Assembly: GCA_963575745.1 (NCBI GenBank)
Contig: CAUYUJ010021156.1
Coordinates: 25,001-89,000, forward strand
Length of the DNA: 64,000 bases
Source: Prorocentrum cordatum
Taxonomy: Eukaryota; Sar; Dinophyceae; Prorocentrales; Prorocentraceae
Direction: 5' to 3'
Positions 9,935 to 20,744 of this stretch are shown here, in pieces (position 1 is the first letter of the stretch; each line of letters opens with the position of its first letter). Position numbers and translations under genes: made by a program. Under the pieces are notes generated by a model, which had not been told where the DNA came from, made no database searches, and saw only the letters and a program-made list of their open reading frames with translations.

Positions 9935-11331
9935 GTGGGCGCCTTGGAGTTCTCGTGGGCCGTCTTGGAGGCGCCTTGGGGGCCTTTTGGACCGTCTGGA
10001 GGCCGTCGTGGGGCCGTCTTGGAGGCCTCTTGGGCGCTCTTGGGGCCATCTTGGGGGTCTCTTCGGCGGCATTGGGCCGTCGGCAGGCCGAAAACGTCAA
10101 AATCCATCAAGAGCCCACGGGAAATCAGCTGTCTTGGCCTCTTCGGGCCTTCCTGCAGATCCCTTTGGAGGCTTCTTGGACTGCATTAAAAGCCTCTTGG
10201 GGGCCTTTGGGGCCGTCCTGGGCCATCTTGGGGCCATCTTGGACGCCTCGGGTGCATCTTGGGCCGTCTTGGAGACATATTGGAGCCGTCTTGGGCTCTC
10301 TTGGAGCGATCCTAGCCGCCTTGGAGGCATCTTGGTGACCATATTGGGCCGTTTGGGCCGTCTTGGTGGCGATGTGGGCCACACCTTCTGGTCCTTCCGA
10401 GGGGCAGGCGGTCTGGGCCGAAGGCCACTGGGAAGGGTTTGAAAATCAGAATCTCAGCAAAATGTCTGGCACGCCGTCCAACCCTGTGGCAAGCACAGGG
10501 GGCGGCGGATCCAAGACGCCTACGGCGAATCACCGCCGCCCCCAGCCTTTTTGAGAAGCGCCTATGTGGCCAAACGTTGGGCCCCAGCTTGGCCAAGCTA
10601 TCTGATTATGTATTCCCCCAGCCGCTCCGGAAACTCTTCGGGGAACACTTGGGGGAGGCTGAGGGGGAGGATCAGGAGAGGGAGGAGGAAGAGGAGGAGG
10701 AGGGAGGAGGAGGAGGAGGCCTCTTGGGAGCCTCTTTGGGCACTCTTGTGGGGCCTCCTGGAGGCTTCCCGGGGGCCTCTTGGAAGCCTCTTGGGGGCCT
10801 CCTTAGGCCTCTTGGGGGCCATGTCTTGGGGGCCTCTCCTTGGCCGTCTTGAAGCGTTCCTGGCCCGTCTGACGGGTCTGACGCCGTCGGAAGCCGTCTT
10901 GGGGGCCTCTCTGAACCGATGTGGGGTCCTCTTGAGGCGCTTCAGGGCCGTCTTGGAGGCCATCTTGGGCGTCTTAGAGGCCTCTTGGGGAGGAGGAGGG
11001 GGAGGAGGAGGAGGAGGAGGAGGAGGAGGAGGAGGAGGAGGAGGAGGAAGAGGAGGAGGAGGAGGAGGAGGAGGAGGAGCAGGAGGAGGAGGAGGAGGAG
11101 GAGGTTGAGGAGGAGGAGGAGGAGGAGGAGGAACAGGAGGAAGAGGAAGAAAAGGACCTGGAAAAGCAGGCGAAGAGGGAGTAGGAAGAGAAATAGGGAG
11201 GAGGACCAGGAGAAGGAGGCAGGGGGTAGGAGCGAGGAGACACAGTCGGACAGCGAGAGACAAAGTCGGAGCAACCCCAACCCCCCAGAGTCTGGGGGCG
11301 CCCAAGAGTCTGAGCAGCACCTTTTTCAGAT
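9935..11331 (-). repeat. right inverted-repeat arm of the foldback element
   Basis: Reverse complement of 4911-6002, ending in the complement of ATCTGAAAAA at 11322-11331. It differs by an extra segment at about 10527-10810 and by a longer GGA tract (about 10985-11135, against the short tract on the left). The extra segment contains a dispersed repeat also seen at 24845-24945. Confidence 0.85.
10527..10810. repeat. segment present only in the right foldback arm; dispersed repeat
   Basis: Arm homology breaks near 10526 and resumes near 10811. The segment includes CCGCTCCGGAAACTCTTCGG and nearby sequence resembling 24845-24945 (CCACTGCGGAAACTGTTCTG), then a GGA tract. Either it inserted in the right arm or was lost from the left. 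Confidence 0.55.
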
Positions 11332-11334
11332 TCC

Positions 11335-11714
11335 AGCCCGCGAGGCAAGCGGCCAGCTCCGCCTGCTGCGACCTAGGGCTCGGCGCCGCCAGCCCTTCAG
11401 GCAGCGGAAGGCCCTGGGGGGCTGGCGGTGGCCAGCCCGCGAGAACTCTGGAGCCAGACGCATCAAGCCAGCCAAGATCTGTTCGCCCTTGTTCGCATCC
11501 CAGCCCTTGAAGAACAGGAAGTTGAAGTAGTCCACCAGTGCGCCGTCGACCTGCTCGTCGCGCACCTGCGGGCGGCCCTCGGCGAAGTCCGCGAAGCCGA
11601 CCACCTCGGCCTGGCACCGCTCCTGCACCCTCGGCGTCACCGAGCTCTCCTCGAGGAAGCAGCTGGCTCCGATCGCGGCGGTGGCGAGGGCGACGTCCCG
11701 AAACTTGCGCCCCC
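11335..11714 (-). pseudogene. DIRS-A tyrosine recombinase, N-terminal half (split gene)
   Basis: The frame after the TAG near 11714 reads into an N-terminal recombinase domain with LEESSVTPRVQERCQAEVVG, then VDGALVDYFNFLFFKGWDAN and LAGLMRLAPEFSRAG. This is the helical core-binding domain that precedes the catalytic domain in tyrosine recombinases. The coding sequence stops abruptly at 11334, where the foldback element begins, and resumes at 4910 with no residue missing when one TCC target copy is removed. Confidence 0.7.
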
Positions 11715-13592
11715 TCTAGTGGCCCGTGCGCCGCAGGACGGCTCTCCGCGCGGCCCCGGGCCCAGGCCCCCCCTCTTCGCCGGCGTTGCTGCGGATGCGG
11801 ATGCGGGGGGAATGCGACCCACAAGGGCTGCCCCCGGTAGCCTTGGCGCGGCCCCCAATGCCCTGGGAGGGGGGCCGGAAAGCCAGATCGGGAGGTGTTC
11901 TCCCCCACCCCCCGCCGCCCCCACCGCCCCGCCCAGCGGAGGGGAGGGGGGGGGGGGAAAGGGGGGAGGAGAGCACCTCACTATCAAAATGTCCTAACCC
12001 CCTGCCCCTCGCACAGCCGACGGCGCCCTTTGAATCGCACGATCTCAATATTCGAAACATCTGCCCACGCGCGCGCACCCTTCCCCCCCGCGTGCACACG
12101 TGCAACTGCGCGCGCAAAAGGCTCACCAATCACGCACGCACCACGCCAACCCGCACGCACGAACACTTTTTGGGGTGGCTTCCCATCGCAAAGAGACAAC
12201 TCGAGACATAGGACGGGTCAGGGTGCGCACCGCAAACACATCTCGTTGAACGGTTTCCAACGGCAGGGGAAACAAATCATCTCCGACCCTCCCCGTGCCG
12301 GCGGTGGGCGGGGACAAGTCCCCTCGTTGGCGCTGTTCCCTCAGAGTTCAAGACCCCCGCCAGCGCGAGAAATTCAAGACTGCTCGCCAGCGCAAATGGC
12401 GGCCCGGAGGCGAGGGGTGGCCACGCGCAGCGGGACCCCGGATCGGGACAGAGACCCCCGTTCTTATATCCAGGTGTATTCCATCGTACTCTCCCGCGCA
12501 GCTGCAAACCACGACCGCGGTAGGCTACCACCGTAGGACCGGTGGAAGCCGCGCGCCGAGCCTGCACGAAACGCCGCCGCCGCGCGGTGGTCAGGCGCGG
12601 GCTGGCGCTCACGCCAAGGCGGTGCCGGAGGGATGACGCCCCCAGAAAGGGGTCACCATAACCGCCCGCCGGTCCGTCCAAGGCACGCGCTACCCCCCCG
12701 CCCCCCCGAAGGAGCACAGCCGACACAACAGGGCCCTACGACCACCCTGGGAGGCATCGCGACCCCTCCCAACACAGCCGTAGTAGGCACGGGGGGCACA
12801 GGACTGGGATGAGGGGGCTGCTTGTGCCCAGATTCCTGCGTGGGGTTGGCCGCGCTGGCCCGCTAATCATCATGGGTGGCCCAAGCGAGAAATGCCGCCC
12901 CCTGGCGAACCAGCTGCGTTGTCCCTGCCCGGCCGGGGAGCATGGGTAGCATTATGGGCTTGCTACTGTCCGACTCGGCGGTCTGCGGGCGCGCCGGACG
13001 GTGGGCCACGCCGCCCCGGCGCCGCGGCCCCAGGAGCAGGGCGCGGGTGGGTAAAGAGCTCAGCTGGCCCGGAAATGACACGCGTCACTTCTGCTTAGAG
13101 CTTGCGCGCGCATCCGATACGTGGGACTGGTCAGGGTGCGCACCACACCACGCACCAACGAAGTCGCACTCGCCGATCGACGCACCCCTCTCCCGTCACC
13201 CCTCCGTCTTGGTGACGCCCCGTTCGCATTGCGAAACGCTTCTCGAAGCCATCGCCCACCGCCGACGTCGGCCAGCTCGGGCTCGCGCCCCAGCAGCCCC
13301 TCGCTCTCGGGAAGGCACAACTGCCGACGCCTGCAACCCAGCCTCTCGCGCAGGGCTAGCTGGACGTCCTGGGGCCGCAGGGTCGCCCTCCTCTGGTTGG
13401 CCAGAGACCCGTGGCCACGCTGGCTCTTGCTCGGCCGAGGCTCCGGCGGAGGCAGCCCTGCCTACCTCTTGCGGGCTGTCATCACAACTGGGACACGTGG
13501 AATCATATTGGATACGACAGGAACGCGGCAAATCTTGAGACGACATGTCTACGCACATGGAGCGGGGGGCAGCAATTGCAGAGGCACCTAGA
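11715..13592. other. GC-rich linker inside DIRS-A, no gene recognised
   Basis: This 1.9 kb lies between the end of RNase H and the N-terminal part of YR. It is very GC-rich with poly-G/poly-C runs (for example 11940-11970 and 12690-12710). Open frames in all registers give Pro/Arg/Ala-rich translations with no domain. A YR frame stop (TAG) sits at its lower end, near 11714. It may be a natural spacer or a second insertion; I see no terminal repeats that would decide. Confidence 0.5.
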
Positions 13593-14683
13593 TTACATCG
13601 GTTCGGGGATTGCGGGTATGTCCCCTTTAAAACTGTTGCCTTCGACACTCACAGCAGGGATATCATAGACTGAAATCTTACTGGCACTGCTGTTCTCGAA
13701 AGTTCTCATGCCCTTGTCCGAGAAATTCAGTTCGGGGGGGATCCAACGCACAGCCCCTAAGACATTCCTGGCTAGACAATGGGCCTGAAAAGCTTGAATC
13801 TGGACGAGGAGCATCGAGTTTTTGGCTTGACGCCTACCAAAAGCGAGGGCGACAATCATATTGTCGCAAAGGAGAAGCTGCCTCATATCACAAACACGCG
13901 AAGTCGTTCCGACACGGATGAAACCCCTGACTAAAGCTCGGGCTTCCTTGACAAGAATTCCCTCCGGTCGCTCCCACTTTTGCACTCTCGCCAGACGCCG
14001 GAGTTCTGACTTCAAAAGACTGGCGGGCAGCTCAGGAAAGGAACGGTCGACCTCCCAGTCCGGCGCCGCGTCCGAAAAAGGCTTCGTCGCCTCCCGCGGC
14101 GGTCGCAACTGACCAGCTGCCGTCCGCCTGCCGACAGAAGCCCGTGGCCCCGGGGGCACTCTCTCGGGCCCGATGGGAGACAGCGCGGCGGAAGCGCTGA
14201 CGCTCGGAGGTGCGGCCCACCTCTCTCACGGCCTGCAAGGGCCAGAGCGCCTGTGCCGCGGCGCGGCCCTCGAGGCTGCTGTCGGTCTGCACCGCCAGCT
14301 CGTTCCAGCTGCGCAGCCAGCCGCTCATCATGAGGGCCACGAGCGACCTGAAGACGCGCAACTCCGCGCGGCATTCGCCCCTCGGCGGCTCCACCCGGCC
14401 CGAGGCGCGGCCTCGCTCTACGAACGCGTAGACCGAGTGGAAGATGCTGAGCAGCCCGCGGCAGCGCAGGGCGGCGAACGCGCAGTGGCCGAGGACGACC
14501 TCCAGCGACCAGGCGCTAGCCCGCTGGCGCCGCAGCAGCGACCCCAGCACCCCATGGATGCCCCAGAAGCGCCTGGGCGTGACCCGCGTCAGCAGGGCGG
14601 CCCCGTCCAGCTCCATGCCCAGCGCGACGATGTCGGCGCGTGAGAGCTCGGACTTGTGCAGCAGCAGGCCCTCGCGGTTGAGC
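13593..14683 (-). pseudogene. DIRS-A RT thumb and RNase H, frameshifted
   Basis: Continues RT with LNREGLLLHKSEL, then a connection segment and an RNase H-like domain. Signals are AVQTDSSLEGRAA (first acidic residue), LLCDNMIVALAFG and WIPPELNFSDKGMR, the usual closing motif in DIRS-type RNase H. A frame change near 14060 separates the two halves. The frame ends at 13593. RNase H removes the RNA strand of the replication hybrid. There is no terminal integrase, in keeping with a recombinase-using element. Confidence 0.65.
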
Positions 14684-15958
14684 CCCCCTCCAACTGCTCG
14701 AGCGTCTCGCCGACCGCCTGCTCGCAGACCCCGACCGCCCCGAGATTGTCCACGCACGCGCAGTGCCCGAGCCTGGTCTTCTCCTCGGCCCGAGCTGGCC
14801 TCGCCACCAACGGCGGCCCGCGATCATGTAGGGGGGCTCCGGGTAGAGAGGGCGCCACCTTGATCGCAGTGGCCTCGTTGATCCTCTGGGCGATCCACAG
14901 GCTCCACGTGAAGCCCATGGGTAGGACGGCCCAGCGCGGCGCCACTGCCTCCGCGCGGCCGAGCGGGCGCCCTCTCACTTCCACGCCAGTCGCGCCCATC
15001 ACGCAGGCCGGCGCCGGAGGGAGGCAGAAATAGTCAGATAGCCACGCCGGCGCGCGCAGCTGGTGGAAGCAGTTCGAGACGTCCGAGAGCCCGACTGACG
15101 GGTAGAAGTCGTCCAGCAGCTCGGTGGCGCGCTCGGAACCCAGCGGCGTGTCGGCGGGCAGCTCAATCTCCATGCGAGAAACGCCCTCCCAGCTCAGGAG
15201 CGCCGCGCCTGGTGGAGCCACGAAACACTCGTTGGCCTGCCAGGCATCGGCGATGAGCCTCCGAGCTGCGCCGCCGCCCTTCTCCACTGTGAAGGGACCT
15301 ACCTGGCACTTCGGAGTGGGCGTCCACGATGCGATACCAATGTCCGCCAGACGACAGAGAAGCCGATGATATTCCTTCTGGTTGAACCTCCACTTGGGGT
15401 CGAAGTAGGGAACTCTCTCATACTCATCTACTGGCGGCGCCAGCATGCGCTCATGATAGTCCTCCAGAAATCCGATGACTCAGAGGGTGCCACGTCAGTG
15501 ATCAGCCGACACCCTCGCACCGAGCCAGGGAGGCTCACAAGGTCGAGCTTCAAGGGCGTGGCCCTTGTCGGACAGCCCGCCGCCCGATTCGGGGAGCGCC
15601 CTTGAAGCGGCTTCCTGAGGGCCGCCTCGTCGCTGAGCCGCGAAGGGCGCGGATGCCAGCTGTCCGCCAACTCGCGCACCCTCCGCTGGACGTCCGCCTG
15701 CGTGTCATCGGGGGGGACGTCAGGGCCGCGATCGGCCCAGAAACGTTCCTTGCTGCCAGCCATCCAATTCAGTGCCTTCCGCGCGTCGCTCACCATGTCA
15801 AGGCGACCTAGGCCACGCCCCGGGCGCACGGAATCCAGCGGCAACAGCGGCAGCGGGAACAGGCTTCGCTGTCCTCGCGAGGCCGCCAGTCTGGGGTGGC
15901 CACCAGCCCCCTGAGGCAGACCAGGGTCGGGGGGCCCCCTGGCCGGCGGGCCCATCAT
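14684..15958 (-). pseudogene. DIRS-A reverse transcriptase region, frameshifted
   Basis: The pol frame opens at ATG 15958 and runs to 15428; the RT core is in the next frame from about 15475 to 14684. Visible motifs are VGLSDVSNCFHQL (motif A, Asp codon near 15083), LPMGFTWSLWIAQ (motif B) and CVDNLGAVG (motif C, near 14753), followed by a shift in a C-run at 14683-14688. Motif C has Asn where most RTs have the second Asp of YxDD; the same is true of DIRS-B, so this looks like a family trait. The RT copies element RNA into DNA. At least two frameshifts make this copy inactive. Confidence 0.75.
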
Positions 15959-17900
15959 GTGGCCCCAGGGGCGCTAGCGCCGCGACCGCGGCCCCGACCG
16001 CCGTCGCCGGGTCCCCGACCGCCCCCGCCTGCTTTGCCCTCCTCGCCGCCGCCGCTGCGGCCGCCGCCTCCGCCGCCGCCAAAGCCGTCCTCCTGGGCCC
16101 CGGCGGGGGCGCCTCGCAGCGCCTGCTGGCCTTTGCGCTCCTCGCGCATCCTGCTCGCCACATGTGCCCGCAACGCCGGGCCCGCCGCGTCCTCGGCCGA
16201 CTGCGCGCCGGTGTAGCACTTCGCCACCTCCCACTGCATCCAGCGCGGGTTGGCGCGCGCGGCCACGATGCCAGCGAGCCGCTTACAGAACACCTCAAGC
16301 GCCATCAGCCCGCCCAGGTTCAACTGGCCATAGCACCCCGCCATGCACAAAGCCTCGCAGATGCAGCGAAACTCATGGGCGGCGCGGTCCGCGCTGGAAA
16401 GCCCCTTCTCGCGGAGGAACTCTCTGAGCCACAGCCGCGGATCACCGCCCACCCTCAGCATGCTCTTGCACGTGGTGAGCGCGCTCGGAGGTGCATCCAT
16501 CGGCTGGTCGCTGAACTCCTCCTGGGTGCTCTCGTGGACCGCCTCGCGCCAGGGTTTGAAGCGCTCGCCCTGGCCGTCGAAATCCACGGCGAGCAGCCTG
16601 ATGTCCTCGCTCCTGATCGGCGACTGCGCCTCCTCGGCTGGAGGCGGCTCCCCAGGCGGAGGCAGGGGCGGTCGGCCGAGCCACTAACGCAGATGGACCT
16701 CCGCGCCCCCGTGGCCCATGCCCAGATGCCGGCGGAGCTCGGTGGCCCGCGAGTCGGCGTACGCAGGCACGTCCTCGAGCGCCAGGCGGACCACTCGGAC
16801 GTGGCTTCCTTCCAGGAGGACCAGGCCCGCCGACTCCGACGCTGCGACGAGCGGCGCCTTGCGGATGTCCACCTCGCCGCCGATGGCCGAGCAGGCGGTC
16901 GGCTCCGCCAACACCCACGCGTGTCCGGACAACAACGGCAGTGCTGCAGCAGCCGGCTCATCCTCCTCCTAATGCACGGGGGCGGCAGTGCCTCCGACCG
17001 CCTCCGAAGGCCTGGGCGGGCCCACCAGCGCGGTCGTCAGCGGCTTCTTGCCCCGTAGCCGCACGCCAGGCACTGATGGGAAGCTACCTCCGAAGAAGCG
17101 AGCGATCGGCATCAACTCGCCACCAGGCTCCTGCACAAGCTCGGGCGCGATCGGCCGCTGGCCAGCCCGGCACTCCGCCTCGCAGGCGCGACGCCCTCGC
17201 TGGATGCCCTCACGCAGCTCCGAAGCCCCGACCCGCTCGGCGAAGCGGTAGAGCTGACGCCGACGTCGCCAGCGACCGCCAGGGGGCAGCGAACCATCGG
17301 CCGGCAGCTGACGGCATCGCACGGGGCCGTCGCTACGCCACGTCCTGGAAGTACTCCTCGCCATCACGAATGCGAATCCACCACACCCCACCGCCCAGTG
17401 GATACAGGAGGATCCGCTCATGGTCCACGTCATCCCCCTCGTATTCCATGGCCAAGTACTGGCCCGGGGCCAGGTCACTGTACCACCCCTCCTCCTCGCC
17501 GAACGGGAGGAGCGCCATATCGTCCCGCAGCGGAACGGCCTCGCGTGCACCAGCGGCCAGCCAAGCAGCCGAGGAAGTTGGTGAGCAAAGGCGGCACCAG
17601 CAGCAGCACGGCCTGCTCGGTCGACGTCGGCCCCTGGAACTCCGCCTGCTGACACGAGCACGAGGGGCACGGCGGGCACTCCGGCACTGCCGGGCAGACC
17701 GCCTCCAGCCAGCCCGGAGCGCCCTTTGCGCCCCAGCCCTCGGGCGCCACCGCGGGCCCGGGCGGCGGCGGCGGAGGCGGCGGCGGGTCGAACCTTGGCA
17801 GCCCCTCCGGCAGCAAGCCGACCTCGGCCGCGCGCCAGCAGACCCAGGCGACGGCCACCGCGAGGACCGCGAGCGGGGACCTGCCGGCGGCAGGTCCCAT
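15955..17900 (-). pseudogene. DIRS-A gag-like ORF, broken
   Basis: The likely start is the ATG at 17900, giving a short hydrophobic N-terminus, a polyproline stretch and a Cys-rich segment (CPPCPSC). After frame changes near 17.5 and 17.3 kb an acidic segment ending EEYFQDVA is seen, then one frame runs from about 17.3 kb to 15955, broken only by TAG codons at 16969-16971 and 16684-16686. The downstream part (16587-15955) has a helical, Arg/Ala-rich segment with WMQWEVAKCYTGAQ and a Gly-rich basic tail, as expected for a nucleic-acid-binding gag. The final TGA overlaps the ATG of the pol ORF (ATGA at 15955-15958), suggesting coupled termination and reinitiation. I recognise no named domain. 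Confidence 0.5.
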
Positions 17901-18055
17901 GGGCGCCTCTGACGAGAGAAAGAAGGAGGCTTGAGCATAGATTATGGCAACAGGAGAAATCACCCGAAACAATACCCCTCACCTTCCCGTGCAAACACAC
18001 ACATGGGTACCTTTTGCTCCTCTGACTCGACCCTCGGCCCTCGCCCTCGCCAGCG

Positions 18056-18060
18056 GCGAC

Positions 18061-18108
<48 letters not shown>

Positions 18109-18180
18109 GACGAGGACGACGACGACGAGGACGAGGGCGAGGACGAGGGCGAGGACGACGACGACGACGACGATCGGACG
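18056..18180 (+). repeat. GAC/GAG triplet microsatellite upstream of DIRS-A gag
   Basis: About 40 triplets of GAC with GAG interspersed. It sits just 5' of the gag-like ORF on the minus strand and marks the visible 5' limit of DIRS-A. Confidence 0.85.
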
Positions 18181-18249
18181 ACCGGCAGCCTCGGGGCAGC
18201 CCGCTAGGCGGGGCGCAGAGGAAGGCGCCGAGGCAACGCCGCCATGGCC

Positions 18250-18406
18250 TACAGTCGGACTCGATTGGACAGGACACGCGCGAGGACACAAGACCCTTCC
18301 GAGGGCCACTGTGCCACAGGAGTGTAGGAAGCATGGGTCGCGAGACACAGGACACGAGGGTACCCTTGAGCTGGCAGGGTCGACCTACTAATCCGGGCCG
18401 ACTGTA
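18250..18406. mobile_element. MITE family 1, copy 1
   Basis: A 157-bp unit beginning TACAGTCGG and ending CCGACTGTA. A TA on each side fits a Tc1/mariner-like target duplication, with CAGTCGG as the terminal inverted repeat. A second copy lies 1.2 kb away at 19450-19607. No coding capacity. Confidence 0.75.
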
Positions 18407-18496
18407 CTCTGGGGCGGAGGCGGCGCCGAAGGCCGATGGGGCCGCTGCCAGCGGCCGCTGCGGCTCGCTCGAGCCGGCGCGCTCGAGGCGCCGCGG

Positions 18497-18698
18497 CGCC
18501 TCGAGCAAGGGGGGGAACAGTGAGAAACAGACGGCCTTCTTGGAAGGCGGCGGGGCTTCTCAGAAGCCTTCGAGCCTCCTGAGAAGCTGCCTCTGTCTTC
18601 GGGGATGGCCCAAGCAACGTCTCAGAGGGCCGGGGGACTTCCGAGCCTTCTGTGGGAAGGCCTGCTCCTTCTCACCTCCCCCCCAAGCCCGCCGCCGA
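18497..18698. mobile_element. MITE family 7 (CTTCTCAGAAG-rich), degenerate copy
   Basis: About 200 bp with degenerate inverted ends related to GGCGGCGAGCGAGGGGGGAA and internal repeats of CTTCTCAGAAG. Better copies are at 24609-24810, 36713-36907 and 37078-37276. Confidence 0.55.
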
Positions 18699-18699
18699 C

Positions 18700-19440
18700 T
18701 GTTGGCGGCCCCCTCCATGAGCGCCAGCCCGGCGGTGTGTCCGGCACGGCACTGCCCTAGCCGTCCCGGGACAGCTCGTCCAGTGCTTCCCCAGTGTTCC
18801 CATGCAGCTCGTCCCTCGCGCCCCCCATTTCCTGCACCCTCTCGCCCTCAGCCGAGAACGTTCCAGAGAGGGGCCGCCACACACGGCAGCAGGTGTCAGG
18901 CCAACGCTCCGCGTTTGGCTCAGCTTGGGAGAGGAACTTCAACGGAAGAGGGAACTTCAACGGAAGAGGTCCCCCCCCCCGATGGACAGACGGCGCACGA
19001 ACCGACCAGGCAGATCCTACAGAAGCTTAACAGATCACCAACTTCGGCAGAACATGGCCAATAGTGGCTACCCTGTGGCACGGCGGGCCCCAGAATGGTT
19101 GGTTGCTCCTGGGCTCCCTCTGGCCTTCCTTCTTCTGCTCCTTGACGATCAAAACGAGGTAGCCCAAACGCTCCTTCCTACAGAGTCCCTGGGAACGCGC
19201 GGCTGGGCTGGAGGGGCGCCCATCGGGCACCGCCCCTGGAGGCCGCAGAAACAATGGGGCGTCTGGAGCAAGGAACGCTCCTCCGTATTTCGTAATAGAA
19301 GGGAGGGGGTCACAACCCTCCCAGACGAGAAGTTCTGGACCCCCCCAGACCATCCATGAAAGGACGGCCCTTTGCCCAGACACCCCCCGAACCCTCCAAG
19401 ACAACTCAAATCAGACCCCACCGAATGTGACCCCCCCCAC
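18700..19440. other. no gene seen
   Basis: Unremarkable GC-rich sequence with a short duplicated GGAACTTCAACGGAAGAG near 18930-18970. No frame shows a domain. Confidence 0.6.
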
Positions 19441-19449
19441 ACTTTACTA

Positions 19450-19607
19450 TACAGTCGGCCTTGATTGGACAGGACACGCGAGAGGACAGAAGACCCTTCC
19501 GAGGGCCACGTCGCCATAGGAGTGTAAGAATGCATGTGTCGCGAGGCACAGGACACAAGGGTACCCTTGAGCTGGCAGGGTCGACCTACTAATCTGGGCC
19601 GACTGTA
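19450..19607. mobile_element. MITE family 1, copy 2
   Basis: A 158-bp unit, TACAGTCGGCC to GGCCGACTGTA, highly similar to 18250-18406. It is flanked by TATA on both sides (19448-19451 and 19606-19609), consistent with a TA or TATA target duplication. Confidence 0.8.
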
Positions 19608-19837
19608 TACTCCGGAGTAGATACGAAGCGGCGCCTCCCCTTGGCACCAAAGGAGCCTGGGCGCCAGGTGGGGGGCTGCAGGACCAACCACGGAAGGGCC
19701 AACGGAGCAGCGAGCCCCTTTCCGAACTCAGAGCGGTCTTTACAGCAGGACCTCGACCAAGGAGACCTTCCACAAGAGACCCAACCCTGATACCTCGGGA
19801 CGTCCGTTGATTTTTTTAAGTATGGGAAGGTCACGCT

Positions 19838-19863
19838 CTCGCTCTCTCTCTCTTTCTCTTTTT

Positions 19864-19911
<48 letters not shown>

Positions 19912-19978
19912 ATCTCTATATATCCAGGACTCTCCCACTCTCTCTCTGGCTCTCTCTCTCTCTCTCTCTCTCTCTTCA
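19838..19978 (+). repeat. CT dinucleotide microsatellite
   Basis: Long CT runs interrupted by TTTTTTTG and by a short unique segment near 19915-19945. The S/L-rich or R/E-rich translations are artefacts. Confidence 0.9.
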
Positions 19979-20031
19979 CGGCAAGACCATCGAAAACCAC
20001 GAAACCCAGGGCACCCTTGAGGCAAGCAGGG

Positions 20032-20331
20032 TGTTGCTTGGCATGGGTCTCCACCGCATTCCAGCATCCCGACTGCGAGGGCGACCCATGGGAGCCCCGC
20101 TTTCTTTCTGGTGGGCTTGTTTTCCACCATCACCACCAAAGTAGGACGGGGGGTTCTCCTCCTCCTCCTCCTCCTCCTCCTCTTCTTCCTTCTCCTCCTC
20201 ATCCTCCACCTCCTTCCCCCTCCCACTCATGGTGGCAGTGGCGGAAAACAGGCCCATCAATTCTTGGCATGGGTCTCGCTGTATCCCAGCGTCTCGACTG
20301 CGGGGGCGACCCGTGGGAGCCCCGCCCTCTT
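20032..20331 (+). repeat. direct repeat about 70 bp long with a TCC tract between
   Basis: CTTGGCATGGGTCTC... GACCCATGGGAGCCCCGC at 20032-20104 recurs at 20258-20331 with about ten changes. The spacer holds a TCC microsatellite (about 20155-20220). No gene. Confidence 0.7.
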
Positions 20332-20744
20332 TCGCCGCAGACGCGACACTCCCAGCGGCGTGCGCGGGGGGGGGGGGGGCCCACGGCCGCATCTCCTGCG
20401 GCCGCAGGGGCCGGGGCCACTCTGCGCGCGGCGGCTCGCGCAAGCCGCTGCCGCGGCACGCGCCGCGCGGGGGAGGAACGCGCTCCCGCGCGACCGTCCG
20501 CGCGCGCGGCGCCCGTGCCAACACGCAGCGCGGCCAGCCCAGCTCCACGTCGGCGTCGCTCGCGCGAGACGTGGGGTCGCGCCCCCCCCCCCCACCCCAC
20601 CCCCCTCGCCCCTCGCGCTGCTCTGTCGAGCGCGAAGGATTCTGCGACCACGATCCGACACCAAGATGTCTCCTCACACCTCCGACGGCCCCTCCTTTCA
20701 AATGCTTTGATGTTGCATCCTCGGGGGGCCTTGTCTGTCCCCTA

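Larger units (their letters stand above)
4911..11331. mobile_element. 6.4-kb foldback element with 1.1-1.4 kb inverted-repeat arms, inserted in the DIRS-A recombinase
   Basis: The outer ends are inverted copies of ATCTGAAAAA (4911-4920 and 11322-11331). Homology runs inward to about 6002 on the left and 9935 on the right, with position sums near 15937 for most of the arm. The element is flanked by TCC on both sides (4908-4910 and 11332-11334), a 3-bp target duplication, and deleting 6,424 bp rejoins the recombinase in frame. The spacer (6003-9934) is made of minisatellites, palindromes and triplet tracts; no transposase is recognisable. It resembles foldback-type DNA transposons and is probably non-autonomous. 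The superfamily is unknown: the ends do not match CACTA or other familiar termini. Confidence 0.8.
3649..17900 (-). mobile_element. DIRS-A: DIRS-like tyrosine-recombinase retrotransposon, decayed and interrupted
   Basis: Reading on the minus strand from 17.9 kb down, the order is gag-like ORF, reverse transcriptase, RNase H, tyrosine recombinase (YR) and a methyltransferase-like (MT) domain. RT-RH followed by YR instead of an integrase is the hallmark of DIRS-like elements. The copy is dead: in-frame TAG stops in gag, frameshifts in RT, RH and YR, and loss of the YR nucleophile. A 6.4-kb foldback element (4911-11331) lies inside YR. The 1.9 kb between RH and YR (11715-13592) is unassigned and may hold a further insertion. 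I could not find its terminal repeats. Assignment of gag to the same element rests on position and on a 4-base overlap with pol. Confidence 0.75.

Noticed and set aside
10598-11908. 436-codon minus-strand frame
   Set aside because: It crosses the foldback insertion boundary at 11331 and a GGA tract (polyproline). It is out of frame with the recombinase homology.
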